Shown: positions 26,405-34,215, counted from the first letter of the stretch. The stretch: 64,000 bases of DNA from Oscillospiraceae bacterium (GCA_017427265.1 JAFRTG010000011.1:123287-187286); one strand, 5' to 3'. The notes: generated by a model not told the origin, from the letters alone. Numbers and translations are program-made.

Positions 26405-27013
26405 ATGGATCAGATCCAGATTGGAAAATTTATAGCATCCGAACGCAAAAAGCAGCAGCTCACACAGCAGTAGCTTGCCGAGCGCCTTGGAATCAGCAAC
26501 AAGACCGTCTCAAAATGGGAATGCGGAAACGGATTTCCGGATGTTTCGATCCTGCAGCCGCTCTGTAAAGAGCTGCGTGTGGATGTCACGGAGCTTCTGG
26601 CAGGAAAGCGGCTGGACGCCGCGGAACTGCAAAGGCAGGCAGAGGAGAATGTTCTGACACAGATCCGGCTCCATCAGGAGACCAAGCGTTCCAAAATCCG
26701 GTTCCTGTACGCTGCGGTGGCGGCCAACGCAATCGATATGTCACTCATGATCTATGTTATTTCTAAATATAAAGATCTGCTGCCGAATTATATCAAGGGA
26801 ATTTTGGCCGTATTTTTCGGATGGATGCTGGGCATCTCTATTTTTATCGCACTGATGCAGGAGCGAAAAACCGCCCGGTACAAATGTTCAAAATGTGAAA
26901 CCAGCTTTCAGCCGTCTGTGATCGGATTTATCCTTTCTTCCAAGAAGATGAATGATCGCTGGCTGAGATGTCTGAATTGTCATAAGTTTGTACGATGCAG
27001 CAGACATTTCTGA
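26405..27013 (+). pseudogene. XRE-family membrane regulator interrupted by an in-frame amber codon
   Basis: ATG 26405 follows AAGGAGGG (26391-26398). The frame encodes the first HTH helices, reads TAG at 26471-26473, and then continues without shift to 27013. The interrupted segment reads LTQQ-stop-LAERLGISNKTVSKWE; the family normally has Glu, Gln or Lys at the stop position, so one base change of CAG or AAG explains it. After the HTH come two membrane helices (about 105-160) and a CxxC...CxxC zinc-ribbon-like end (YKCSKCETSF, WLRCLNCHKF). Either a pseudogene, an amber-read-through gene, or a sequence error. Confidence 0.85.
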
Positions 27014-27070
27014 TGCGGCAATCGTATCTATATGCTAAAATATTAAATTGAAATGAGGCGCTATTATATC

Positions 27071-27304
27071 ATGAACAGCATAATATCTGCAAGTGAATCC
27101 GGTACTCTGACTCCGTATCTTCCGATTGTGATCCCGTTTGTTATTATCGAACTGATTCTTCTGATCGCAGCTTTTGTACATCTTCTGACACACAAAAAAT
27201 ACAAATACGGAACAAGATTGCTCTGGGTTGTCATTCTGCTGCTCGGTGCTAATCTGATCGGACCGATTCTCTATTTTATTCCGGGCAGATCCGGAGACGA
27301 ATAA
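27071..27304 (+). CDS. Small PLDc_N-domain membrane protein (YxlE-like)
   Basis: 77 aa from ATG 27071 (the in-frame ATG 27053 lacks a site; GAGGCG precedes 27071 at a long spacing). Two membrane helices: IVIPFVIIELILLIAAFV, and LLWVVILLLGANLIGPILYF followed by IPGR, the hallmark of the PLDc_N domain. In Bacillus, such a protein (YxlE) is encoded beside the ABC ATPase YxlF; the same neighbour order is seen here, with the ATPase starting 4 bases later. It probably inserts in the membrane and modulates the transporter (inference). Confidence 0.75.
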   Translation: MNSIISASESGTLTPYLPIVIPFVIIELILLIAAFVHLLTHKKYKYGTRLLWVVILLLGANLIGPILYFIPGRSGDE

Positions 27305-27307
27305 TGT

Positions 27308-28021
27308 ATGAATATACTTGAAATTTCGCATGTATCCAAATGCTTCGGGAGCAAGCAGGTATTGAATGATATCAGCTTCACCGTAGCGGAAAATGAGATT
27401 GTCGGTCTCATCGGTGTCAACGGCGCGGGAAAAACAACGACCATGAAAGCGATACTGGGACTGCTCAGAACAGATCAGGGTTCCATTACGCTTTGCGGAG
27501 AACAAGTGCGGTTTCGCGCTGTTCCGTCGAACCATTTGATTGGCTTTTTGCAGGATGTGCCGGAATTTTACTCCTATATGACTGCAAAAGAATATCTTGA
27601 CCTGTGCGGAAAAATAGCCGGCATCGAGAAGGATCAGCGAAAAAGGCAGCGTGACGAAATACTGGAGCTTGTCGGTCTGGAAAATGAAAAAGCACGCATC
27701 AGGGGCTATTCCAGAGGCATGAAGCAGCGGCTCGGCATCGCGCAGGCATTGATCGGCGAACCCAAGCTGTTGATTTGCGATGAGCCGACTTCTGCGTTTG
27801 ATCCGCTTGGCAGGCACGCCGTGCTGGAAATGCTTTCAAAGATCAAATCCAGAACCTCCGTTCTGCTTTCGGTACATATTCTCTCAGATGCAGAAAATGT
27901 ATGTGACCGGATCGCTATGCTGAATCAAGGAAAAATCGTTCTTTCCGGAGATCTCAGCACAATCCGCTGGATGCATTCTGATATGGGTATTCAGCTCAAA
28001 TTTTACAGGCATGCAGCGTGA
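27308..28021 (+). CDS. ABC transporter ATPase, C-terminal end lost at a deletion junction
   Basis: 237 aa. Walker A GVNGAGKTTT, signature YSRGMKQRLG, Walker B LLICDEPTSAFDP, and H-loop SVHILSDAENV are all intact, so the nucleotide-binding domain is complete. Related CcmA-type ATPases run to about 290-310 aa, whereas this one ends soon after the fold (LKFYRHAA-stop). The last residues come from a different gene on the other strand (ZIP transporter) joined near 28010. No permease gene follows. It may still fold, but it has lost its transporter partner here. Confidence 0.82.
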   Translation: MNILEISHVSKCFGSKQVLNDISFTVAENEIVGLIGVNGAGKTTTMKAILGLLRTDQGSITLCGEQVRFRAVPSNHLIGFLQDVPEFYSYMTAKEYLDLCGKIAGIEKDQRKRQRDEILELVGLENEKARIRGYSRGMKQRLGIAQALIGEPKLLICDEPTSAFDPLGRHAVLEMLSKIKSRTSVLLSVHILSDAENVCDRIAMLNQGKIVLSGDLSTIRWMHSDMGIQLKFYRHAA

Positions 28022-28373
28022 CCGCAAGCACCATCATTGTTGTGCGTGCCAGCTTTGAAGGAACGCCCTCTGCCTTTTCTGCATTCATGTGCAGATGCGG
28101 TATCAGGGTATCGAGCAGAAGCAGGAACAGAATTCCGCACCAGAACCCGATAACCGCGGGCAAAAAGGCGAGTTTTCCTTTATCTTCTGCCATATCCATT
28201 GCGGGTATGATCAGGCTCCAGATCGAAGCGGCAGTCATCACACCTGCGGCAAATCCCGTCAGGGCCCTTTGTACTTGCTTGCTGAGGCTTCGCTTCATGA
28301 AGAACACACAGGCTGAACCTGCTGCTGTTCCGATAAACGGTATCAGAAGCCCTGTAATGATCTGACTGTTCAT
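27996..28373 (-). pseudogene. ZIP-family metal transporter, 3' part deleted
   Basis: The start ATG at 28373 is intact and overlaps the HMA gene stop. The N-terminal 120 residues are typical of ZIP/GufA transporters (PFIGTAAGSACVFF, GFAAGVMTAASIWSLIIPA, the His-containing loop DTLIPHLH, ARTTMMVLAVTLH). The family continues HNIPEG, the metal-binding motif of helix IV, but here the frame changes after LAVTLH to ACKI-stop. About half of the protein, including the metal site, is missing. The break coincides with the truncated end of the convergent ABC ATPase gene. Confidence 0.85.
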
Positions 28374-28621
28374 TTTCTGCCGAATAATCCTTTTTTCTCA
28401 TAGTGCTCGCAGGATACATTCATCACGGTGTATCCGGAACCGTCCAGTGCTGCTGATACCGTTTCTCTCGTCAGCTCATTTTCGCTAATGATGATTGTTT
28501 CACCCTTTTTATGTGAGGACCGCACATTTTTGACTAACAGCTTTGAACGAATCGCATCGTTGACATGGGATTCGCACATCCCGCACATCATACCGTCTAT
28601 GTTCACGATTGTCCGAAACAT
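28370..28621 (-). CDS. Heavy-metal-associated (HMA) domain protein
   Basis: 83 aa. IDGMMCGMCESHVNDAI is the GMxCxxC metal site of HMA/CopZ proteins, followed by the usual beta-alpha-beta order; the tail HYEKKGLFGRK is short and basic. It overlaps the ZIP transporter start by 4 bases (ATGA), so both were one translational unit. Cu(I) or Zn(II) binding is expected from the family; the metal cannot be read from sequence. It sits 49 bases after the ATC-hydrolase-like gene and may belong to that operon. Confidence 0.85.
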   Translation of the reverse strand: MFRTIVNIDGMMCGMCESHVNDAIRSKLLVKNVRSSHKKGETIIISENELTRETVSAALDGSGYTVMNVSCEHYEKKGLFGRK

Positions 28622-28670
28622 GATCTTTTCATTCCTTTCTGAAATATTGTTTTTTCATGATTATCAAATG

Positions 28671-29333
28671 TCATAAACCGATTTTCTTTGTCTTTTCTGA
28701 TGTTTTACGGAAACAAAAATCACAGCGGTCTCCGTCCTTTCCGAGTGTTGTGTTCCGTTCAAACTTTAATCCGGGCAGATTTCCGTAACCGCGCTCATCA
28801 TTCTCGCAGAAGATTTTTGTCAGTTCAGGACATCCAAGCTCCGTAAAGTATTTGCAGTATGGACAGGCAAGGATATCCATGCGGTATTCTCCCTTTTTCT
28901 TCGGATAAAACCGGTTCTGAAAGCCGCAATTTTTTCCGAACTTCTTTTTTGTCATCTTGTTCATCATTTTGAGAAAGATATCACGCATGAAGGGGAGTGC
29001 CATGATTTTTGCAAGCATTCTGCCGATTTTTTCCGTTCTTTCAGCGGCTGCGTTTTCAATGAAAGAATACGCCTGTTCTTTGCTCACATATTTTTGTGCC
29101 GTAAGGTAAATGGCCGCTGACGGGAATATAAACACATCCGTATGTGCATGAATACCGTCCGGGATATCTGCATATTTCCGAAGAATCCGTGTCAATACAG
29201 CAGCAGATTCTTTCCAGATTTGATTGCTCAGCTCCATCCGGAGCTGTCTGTCCATTTCTGCTTTTATAAACTGTTTCTTTTTCAAGATTTTTTCTGCTGT
29301 ACACGTTTCTTTTACCGATCTATAATCTTTCAT
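28671..29333 (-). CDS. L-2-amino-thiazoline-4-carboxylate hydrolase-family protein (copy A)
   Basis: 220 aa. The C-terminal half shows the family signature: CPYCKYFTELGCPELTKIFCENDE, then LKFERNTTLGKDGDRCDFCF. The Cys-rich core (CPYC, GCPEL, FC, CDFCF) is shared with ATC hydrolase-like proteins, which are widespread in Firmicutes and mostly uncharacterised; the named member opens the thiazoline ring in cysteine synthesis by Pseudomonas. The N-terminus is helical and basic. A second, diverged copy lies at the other end of the same operon (31396-32040). Confidence 0.75.
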   Translation of the reverse strand: MKDYRSVKETCTAEKILKKKQFIKAEMDRQLRMELSNQIWKESAAVLTRILRKYADIPDGIHAHTDVFIFPSAAIYLTAQKYVSKEQAYSFIENAAAERTEKIGRMLAKIMALPFMRDIFLKMMNKMTKKKFGKNCGFQNRFYPKKKGEYRMDILACPYCKYFTELGCPELTKIFCENDERGYGNLPGLKFERNTTLGKDGDRCDFCFRKTSEKTKKIGL

Positions 29334-29346
29334 CCGATCACTTCCG

Positions 29347-29838
29347 TTACATTACTTTTGCAAGCAGAACCACAAGTCCTGCGGCGATCGCCGCACCGAT
29401 TATCCATATCAGCGCAAGAAATGAGCGCTTTTTCAGTACCTGCATCCATGTCTGCACAAACGGGATATCTTCCGTTCCTTTCAGAATCCAGAATTTGCTG
29501 TGTCCGACCCATAGCTTGTCGATCACGGTGCCGTCATAGATATTCATGACCTCCAGAAAGAGCAGTGCCTGCAAATAGGCAGTCTCGAAGTCACAGATTT
29601 GATTCCATACGGCGATGATAAGCACAAGTGCAGTCAGCATGACAATATAGAACAGTGTCATAAAGCGTCTGCGCTGTTTTTTCACAGTCTCCCTGTCAGT
29701 CAGACCGATCTCATATGCACGTTCCTGCACAGCTTTCGGATAGAAATACAGTCCGTTTATCGCTCCGCCTCTGACCGAATACCTGACCATTGCCGTGAAC
29801 AGCAGGCAATATAAGCATAATTGCAGACAGATCATCAT
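29347..29838 (-). CDS. Small four-helix membrane protein, paralogue 4 of a tandem family
   Basis: 163 aa with about four membrane segments. Shared family traits: a YPKAVQ motif after the first helix and an Asp-x4-Asp motif in a membrane helix (YDGTVIDKLW), followed by FWILKGTEDI. It follows the previous paralogue by 8 bases and precedes the ATC-hydrolase-like gene by 13. I do not recognise a named family; the conserved acidic pair inside the membrane suggests cation binding or proton use (inference). Confidence 0.7.
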   Translation of the reverse strand: MMICLQLCLYCLLFTAMVRYSVRGGAINGLYFYPKAVQERAYEIGLTDRETVKKQRRRFMTLFYIVMLTALVLIIAVWNQICDFETAYLQALLFLEVMNIYDGTVIDKLWVGHSKFWILKGTEDIPFVQTWMQVLKKRSFLALIWIIGAAIAAGLVVLLAKVM

Positions 29839-29847
29839 GTACGCTCC

Positions 29848-30348
29848 TCACCAACCAAGCAAAGCACCGATTCCCGCAACAATCACGCCTGTCAGCGGAC
29901 AGAACAGCAGCGGCCACCCAAGACCGTGTTCGGGCACCGCGAGCTTTCGCCAACCGTTCCATTTCCAGTCTGGATGTCCCTCTGCACCTTTTATAAAGCC
30001 TTTCTCCATAACATATTTTCTCGCAAGGACATCCAGCAGGAAGAAATCTCCGGCGTTGACAAACATCATTTCAACGTATCCCGTCCAGAACAAATTCTGA
30101 AAACCTCTGACGCCTGCTGAATGCGCACGGACTGCCATATACAGAAACATCAGCAGATATATGGCAATCAGAACACAGCGCAGCACCTTGACATCCTTCA
30201 TATTGACATAGGGGGCTGCCGCTTGTTTGATCCCCTTCGGAAACATTCTGCTGTAAGCCTGCGGAAATATAAAAAAGAACAGCCCGACCAAACCATTGAA
30301 TATGACGCACATTACAATACCGTCTAATATCGTTCTTGACCAGTTCAC
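29848..30348 (-). CDS. Small four-helix membrane protein, paralogue 3 of a tandem family
   Basis: 166 aa from GTG 30348; AGGAGG (about 30354-30359) is ideally placed for it, while the upstream ATG at 30399 overlaps the previous gene. It carries the family traits FPQAYS and the membrane motif GDFFLLDVLARKY (Asp-x4-Asp), then KGAEGHPDWKWNGW. About four membrane helices. Same operon as its three paralogues. Confidence 0.7.
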   Translation of the reverse strand: MNWSRTILDGIVMCVIFNGLVGLFFFIFPQAYSRMFPKGIKQAAAPYVNMKDVKVLRCVLIAIYLLMFLYMAVRAHSAGVRGFQNLFWTGYVEMMFVNAGDFFLLDVLARKYVMEKGFIKGAEGHPDWKWNGWRKLAVPEHGLGWPLLFCPLTGVIVAGIGALLGW

Positions 30349-30359
30349 AGCGCGGCCTC

Positions 30360-30863
30360 CTACATTCTTGAAAATACAAATGACATTCCAAAACAACATA
30401 TCAGCATAAAAATGCTTTGTCTGAGATGCTGTTTTCGGTTATATCCGAATTGCTGCCAGCCTGCACAGCCTTTGGTTTCGGGGAAGAAACGGGGGAAGAA
30501 GCTCGTTTTGGTCAGCAGGAAATAATCCAGAGCGATGATGTCAAACGCCTTTACGCCGAATGCAATCATCAGAAACCGCAGCAGATGCTGACCGAATGAA
30601 AAACCACGGTGCGTTCCTTCAATGCCTCCGATCATAAACACAGCGACAAACAGCAGGCACATAATAATGATGAGGATGCCGCCGAAAATCCTCGGTGCTT
30701 TCGGCTGCCTGTCAATTTGATCAAGGCGGGGCTTCAGTGCTTCCTGCACATCCTGCGGGAAGTTCTTTGCAAGTCCGCGATACGGCATAAAAACGGTTGC
30801 AGTCAGGATCATCAGGCACAGCAGCACAATATTGCAGAGTGTCAGAAGAAGTGTCAAAAGCAT
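30360..30863 (-). CDS. Small four-helix membrane protein, paralogue 2 of a tandem family
   Basis: 167 aa. Family traits: FPQDVQEALKPR after helix 1, and FDIIALDYFLLTK (Asp-x4-Asp) in helix 3, followed by RFFPETKGC. The first helix is a long Leu-rich stretch without charged residues. Gene spacing to neighbours is 16 and 11 bases. Confidence 0.7.
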   Translation of the reverse strand: MLLTLLLTLCNIVLLCLMILTATVFMPYRGLAKNFPQDVQEALKPRLDQIDRQPKAPRIFGGILIIIMCLLFVAVFMIGGIEGTHRGFSFGQHLLRFLMIAFGVKAFDIIALDYFLLTKTSFFPRFFPETKGCAGWQQFGYNRKQHLRQSIFMLICCFGMSFVFSRM

Positions 30864-30879
30864 GATTCTACCCCACCTT

Positions 30880-31380
30880 TTATCTGACCAGCATCACGAT
30901 CAGGCCGACTGCCGCAGACGGTATCAAAGCAAACACAATTCCCGGAAACAGCATTCCTTTCAGATGAAACCACTTCTGATGATAGGCTTGATCCATATGT
31001 TCCGTGCCGGGCAGACGAAAGCACTTCAGATTCGCAAACAGCACCCAATCAATAAAAAAGGTATCATATGCGCCAATCCAGAACATCAAACCGAAGCTAA
31101 GCAGAAATCCCTGCATAAAGGTTTCTGCACCTGCAATCAGCGCACAGCCTGTCAGAATCGCAGTGAACATCAGCACGCCAAGTGATTTTGCAAGCACAAC
31201 CTGATTGGATTGATAGGACACATCCCTGCGGGGATGCGTTTTGAAGTATTCCGCCTGAATGTCCGGCGGATAGTTGTGTATGCTTGCAGTCGTTTCCTTT
31301 TTATTGAGCGATGCAGCAATGATTGCGGTGAATATGCCAGCAAATACGAGCATTTCAACCAGAATTACAGTTGACTTCAT
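30880..31380 (-). CDS. Small four-helix membrane protein, paralogue 1 of a tandem family
   Basis: 166 aa. Family traits: YPPDIQAEYFKTHPRR after helix 1, and YDTFFIDWVLFANLKCF (Asp-x4-Asp) in helix 3, followed by RLPGTEHMD. This copy and paralogue 4 share the GTE after the acidic helix. It follows ATC-hydrolase-like copy B by 15 bases. Confidence 0.7.
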   Translation of the reverse strand: MKSTVILVEMLVFAGIFTAIIAASLNKKETTASIHNYPPDIQAEYFKTHPRRDVSYQSNQVVLAKSLGVLMFTAILTGCALIAGAETFMQGFLLSFGLMFWIGAYDTFFIDWVLFANLKCFRLPGTEHMDQAYHQKWFHLKGMLFPGIVFALIPSAAVGLIVMLVR

Positions 31381-31395
31381 ACAGACTGACTCCTT

Positions 31396-32040
31396 TCATT
31401 GCGGATTGTTCAGCTTATCTCCGACATACCAGTAATCGCAGATTTTTCCGCCGCCTGCCAGCGTATTCTCCCGGTGCAGCTTTGCGTGCATCAGACCGGC
31501 GGTCAGAAAATCCATGTCGCACATCACAGGCAGAACATCAAGCAGTCCCTCACGCCTTGCAAAGTTGTTCAGCGGACACTGCGTAAAATGATAATAGTAT
31601 CCGTCACGATGTTTGTTTTCGTCAAAATTGAAATCCCACGATACTTTTTTGTATTTTGGGTGCTTTTCGAGCCATTCGGCGTTTTTCAGCATCATTCTGC
31701 GTATCGCACGGATTCCGCCCGGTTTATTGAGATTTATGAATAATCCCATCAATCTCAGCGGTTTCCATTCCATCGCTTCATGCGCGATCTTTCTCAAGGC
31801 ATTGATTGTGATTCTGCCGTTTGCCGACCGGTAAACAGCCAAAAACACGAAGCTCATATAGATATTGGAAGCCATCGGATTATCCGCGCCGATATCGTCC
31901 ACACGTTCCAGCATGGCTCGGTATTCCGTTTTCGCGTTTGCCATCGTCTGATCGGCAAACGTCTTGCCGTAATGCTTTTTCAGAGACTTTCTGGCAAGCG
32001 GCGCAAGAATCATCCAGTATTTACCGGTGTATTTCAGCAT
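31396..32040 (-). CDS. L-2-amino-thiazoline-4-carboxylate hydrolase-family protein (copy B)
   Basis: 214 aa, first gene of the operon; AGGTGAT precedes the ATG. Family signature: TQCPLNNFARREGLLDVLP, VMCDMDF, LHRENTLAGGGKICDYWYVGD. Compared with copy A, it has fewer Cys residues: CPL replaces CPYC and CDYW replaces CDFCF. An N-terminal helical region of about 110 aa has two moderately hydrophobic stretches. Enzymatic action on thiazolines is only suggested by family name. Confidence 0.78.
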   Translation of the reverse strand: MLKYTGKYWMILAPLARKSLKKHYGKTFADQTMANAKTEYRAMLERVDDIGADNPMASNIYMSFVFLAVYRSANGRITINALRKIAHEAMEWKPLRLMGLFINLNKPGGIRAIRRMMLKNAEWLEKHPKYKKVSWDFNFDENKHRDGYYYHFTQCPLNNFARREGLLDVLPVMCDMDFLTAGLMHAKLHRENTLAGGGKICDYWYVGDKLNNPQ

Positions 32041-32067
32041 AAAGTATCACCTCATGATCTGCATTCG

Positions 32068-32110
32068 AGTTAGCGGTTGCAAACTTACAGTTCTATTATA
32101 GCATATGCTA
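32068..32110 (-). promoter_or_regulatory. Two palindromes over the start region of the ATC/membrane operon
   Basis: AGTTAGCGGTTGCAAACT (32068-32085) is an 18-bp near-perfect inverted repeat between the transcription start and the gene. TAGCATATGCTA (32099-32110) is a perfect 12-bp palindrome that overlaps the -10 box. The arms share GTTAGC/GCTAAC. This is typical of TetR- or MarR-type repression; no such intact regulator gene is next to it. Confidence 0.6.
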
Positions 32111-32123
32111 ACTGGAATTTCAA
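32095..32123 (-). promoter_or_regulatory. Sigma-A promoter of the ATC/membrane operon
   Basis: On the minus strand TTGAAA (32123-32118), a 17-base spacer ending in TGC, and TATAAT (32100-32095), with an extended -10. It is 55 bases before the first gene start. Confidence 0.8.
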
Positions 32124-32137
32124 GATCTTTCCATCAG

Positions 32138-32164
32138 AAAAGCCGTCCAAGAATGAACGGCTTT
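32138..32164 (-). terminator. Terminator hairpin after the XRE-AbrB gene
   Basis: AAAGCCGT (32139-32146) pairs with ACGGCTTT (32157-32164). It lies between the end of the ABC/regulator operon and the next minus-strand promoter. A/T-rich arms give run-off T residues on the minus strand. Confidence 0.55.
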
Positions 32165-32331
32165 CCCAAATGATTTCTGTACTGTTTTTCCCTTTTTGCT
32201 CGTTTTGACGCCGAATATAAAATATATCACTCAGCATACCCATACCGCGCCGCCGGTGAGATAAGATATTCAATCGGCAGTTTCTTCCGGTATTATACTG
32301 TCAGGTGCGACAATTTCCTGTGACTGCGCGA

Positions 32332-32772
32332 TTATTCTTCCGGAATAATCGAAGCGGACTCCATTGCTTTTCGCATTTTCATCTCAAACATCTCTGCCGG
32401 AATCAGAGCGATGCCTTCATGATCGTCCGTCAGAACAATCAGCCGCTGGCCGCCCGTAAGATTGAATTTTTCCCTGACATCTTTGGGAATCACAAGCTGA
32501 CCGCGCTCGTTAATGACAACAGAACCAAAAATGCTTTTGCCGGTTGGCGGCGGGGGAATGACTTCTTTGCCGTCAATTGTTGTTGTTTGAACGAGGCTGT
32601 CAATCGTCACACCGTGAATTTCAGCAAGGAGCATGCACTTTTCAATATCAGGAACGGTCGCACCATTCTCCCATTTTGCGTATGCCTGACGGGATATGCC
32701 GATTTTCTCAGCGATTTCTTCCTGTGAGTAGCCATTCAGTTTCCGGAGCATAATGAGGTTATCTTTCAGCAT
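32332..32772 (-). CDS. Fusion regulator: XRE HTH plus AbrB/MazE-like DNA-binding domain
   Basis: 146 aa. Residues 1-60 are an HTH_3 domain (YSQEEIAEKIGISRQAYAKWE). After a Pro-rich linker, residues about 80-130 are a SpoVT-AbrB swapped-hairpin domain (VVINERGQLVIPKDVREKFNLTGGQRLIVL). Two separate DNA-binding folds in a short protein is a known clostridial combination. It is the third gene of the ABC operon 13 bases after the permease, so autoregulation through the palindrome at 34195 is likely (inference). Confidence 0.9.
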   Translation of the reverse strand: MLKDNLIMLRKLNGYSQEEIAEKIGISRQAYAKWENGATVPDIEKCMLLAEIHGVTIDSLVQTTTIDGKEVIPPPPTGKSIFGSVVINERGQLVIPKDVREKFNLTGGQRLIVLTDDHEGIALIPAEMFEMKMRKAMESASIIPEE

Positions 32773-32784
32773 ACGATACCTCCC

Positions 32785-33435
32785 TTACAGATCAATTTTC
32801 TCAAATCTTGCACAGGCGGTTTTATAGGACACGCCCGTCAGCAGAATATAAATTGCGAAACCGCCCAGCAGCATGGAAATTTGCAGCGGAAAACAGTCAA
32901 AACCAAATGCATTGAGCGCTTCCAGTCCCGGAATATGATGCACCGCTTCCGCTGCAACGATTGTCAGGAACGCCGCAATGATATAGTTTATGAACGGGGA
33001 CAGCTTGTAGGCTGTTTTGAAGAATCCGCCGATGAAAATCAGATTGAACAGCCCAAAAATGACAAGTGCCATACCGAGAAAGAACAGATTTGCGTTCATC
33101 AGCGCGTTCTGGCGGTAGGGCTGCGCATCCGACAGAACAGTCATTCGCAGAATTGTCAGCAGCGCCATGATGAGGAACCCGAACATTTCAATCATCACAG
33201 AAAACAGATATTTTCCTTTTACGACATCTGTTTTTGCAACGGGAAGCAGTGCGGAGTACACAATATCATTGGCTTCCCGCGCATTCTGAAAGCTCTGAAA
33301 AATTCCCAGCGTCACGAAAAAAACGCCGCATAGAATCGGGTATCCGGGAAACAGTGTCATGACCGCAGCTGCAATGAAAAAATAAGTCAGAACCGATGAA
33401 CTCAGGCGGATTTCTTTTTGCAGTAACGCATTCAT
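32785..33435 (-). CDS. ABC-2 type transporter permease
   Basis: 216 aa with six membrane segments. The N-terminus MNALLQKEIRLSSSVLTYFF is typical of ABC-2 permeases, and the loop FQNAREANDIVYSALLPVAKTDVVKGKYLF is the conserved region after the second helix. It overlaps the ATPase gene by 4 bases. The substrate is unknown; this small ATPase-permease-regulator arrangement is common for peptide or drug export. Confidence 0.85.
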   Translation of the reverse strand: MNALLQKEIRLSSSVLTYFFIAAAVMTLFPGYPILCGVFFVTLGIFQSFQNAREANDIVYSALLPVAKTDVVKGKYLFSVMIEMFGFLIMALLTILRMTVLSDAQPYRQNALMNANLFFLGMALVIFGLFNLIFIGGFFKTAYKLSPFINYIIAAFLTIVAAEAVHHIPGLEALNAFGFDCFPLQISMLLGGFAIYILLTGVSYKTACARFEKIDL

Positions 33436-34151
33436 GCGATCGCCTCCCGTTCCAGTCTCAGGAAGATTTCTTCCAGTGTTTCATCGGATTTCCCGTAGTT
33501 CTGCATGAAATCTGTTTTGCGGCAGTCTGCCTTGATCGCACCGTGACTGATATAGATGATGTTATCCGCACAACGCTCCAGATCAGAGGTGATATGTGTC
33601 GAAAACAGAATCGTCACGCCGTTTTCTTTCAGCTTTTTGAACAGTTCCAGCAGCTCGTCCCGCGAGAAGGGGTCGAGCCCGCTCGTCGGTTCATCCAGAA
33701 TCAGGACTTCTGCGCCGTGCGACAGCGCGAACAGCAGATTGCATTTCACCTTCATGCCCTCGGAAAGCTCCATCGGCTTTTTGCGTTCGTCAAGCGCGAA
33801 CAGTTCCATATAGCGGCGGCAGGCGTTTTCATCCCAGTTCCGGTAGAACCGCCTGGTCACATCCATGATCTGCCGGATGGTTTTGCGCGGATACCAGCTG
33901 ACTGTTCCGGTCGAATAGCCGATCCGCTGCTTGATCTCCGATTCATGTCCGGTGAGCGGCAATCCGAAATAGCAGATTTCTCCGCAGTCCGTGTGAATGA
34001 GATTGAGCATGGACTTGATGGTGGTGGTTTTTCCTGCGCCGTTCCGACCGATAAATCCGGTGATTTTTCCGCTTTCCAGTGAGAATGAAATATTGTTCAG
34101 ACGGAATGCAGAATAGCTTTTGCAGACGCCCTTGAGTGTTACGATATCCAT
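33432..34151 (-). CDS. ABC transporter ATP-binding protein
   Basis: 239 aa. Walker A GRNGAGKTTT, Q-loop YSTGTVSWYP, signature LSEGMKVKCN (LSEGM replaces LSGGQ), Walker B VLILDEPTSGLDP, H-loop STHITSDLERCAD. The LSEGM signature and a Trp-Tyr at the Q-loop are typical of the BcrA/YtrB-like drug and peptide transport group. First gene of the operon, behind an operator-containing promoter. Confidence 0.92.
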   Translation of the reverse strand: MDIVTLKGVCKSYSAFRLNNISFSLESGKITGFIGRNGAGKTTTIKSMLNLIHTDCGEICYFGLPLTGHESEIKQRIGYSTGTVSWYPRKTIRQIMDVTRRFYRNWDENACRRYMELFALDERKKPMELSEGMKVKCNLLFALSHGAEVLILDEPTSGLDPFSRDELLELFKKLKENGVTILFSTHITSDLERCADNIIYISHGAIKADCRKTDFMQNYGKSDETLEEIFLRLEREAIA

Positions 34152-34183
34152 AGTTTTGACCTCCTTGTGTGATTTCTATGAAT

Positions 34184-34215
34184 ATTGTAACATATGGTTG
34201 CGTGCTCGTCAACCA
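34184..34215 (-). promoter_or_regulatory. Promoter with overlapping TGGTTG-N9-CAACCA operator
   Basis: On the minus strand the promoter is TTGACG (34212-34207), a 17-base spacer and TACAAT (34189-34184), with TG before the -10. The perfect inverted repeat TGGTTG (34195-34200) / CAACCA (34210-34215) spans spacer and -35. The operon's own XRE-AbrB protein is the obvious candidate ligand. Confidence 0.65.

Noticed and set aside
27053-27304. Possible phospholipase D activity of the PLDc_N protein
   Set aside because: The domain is only the N-terminal membrane part; no HKD motif is present.
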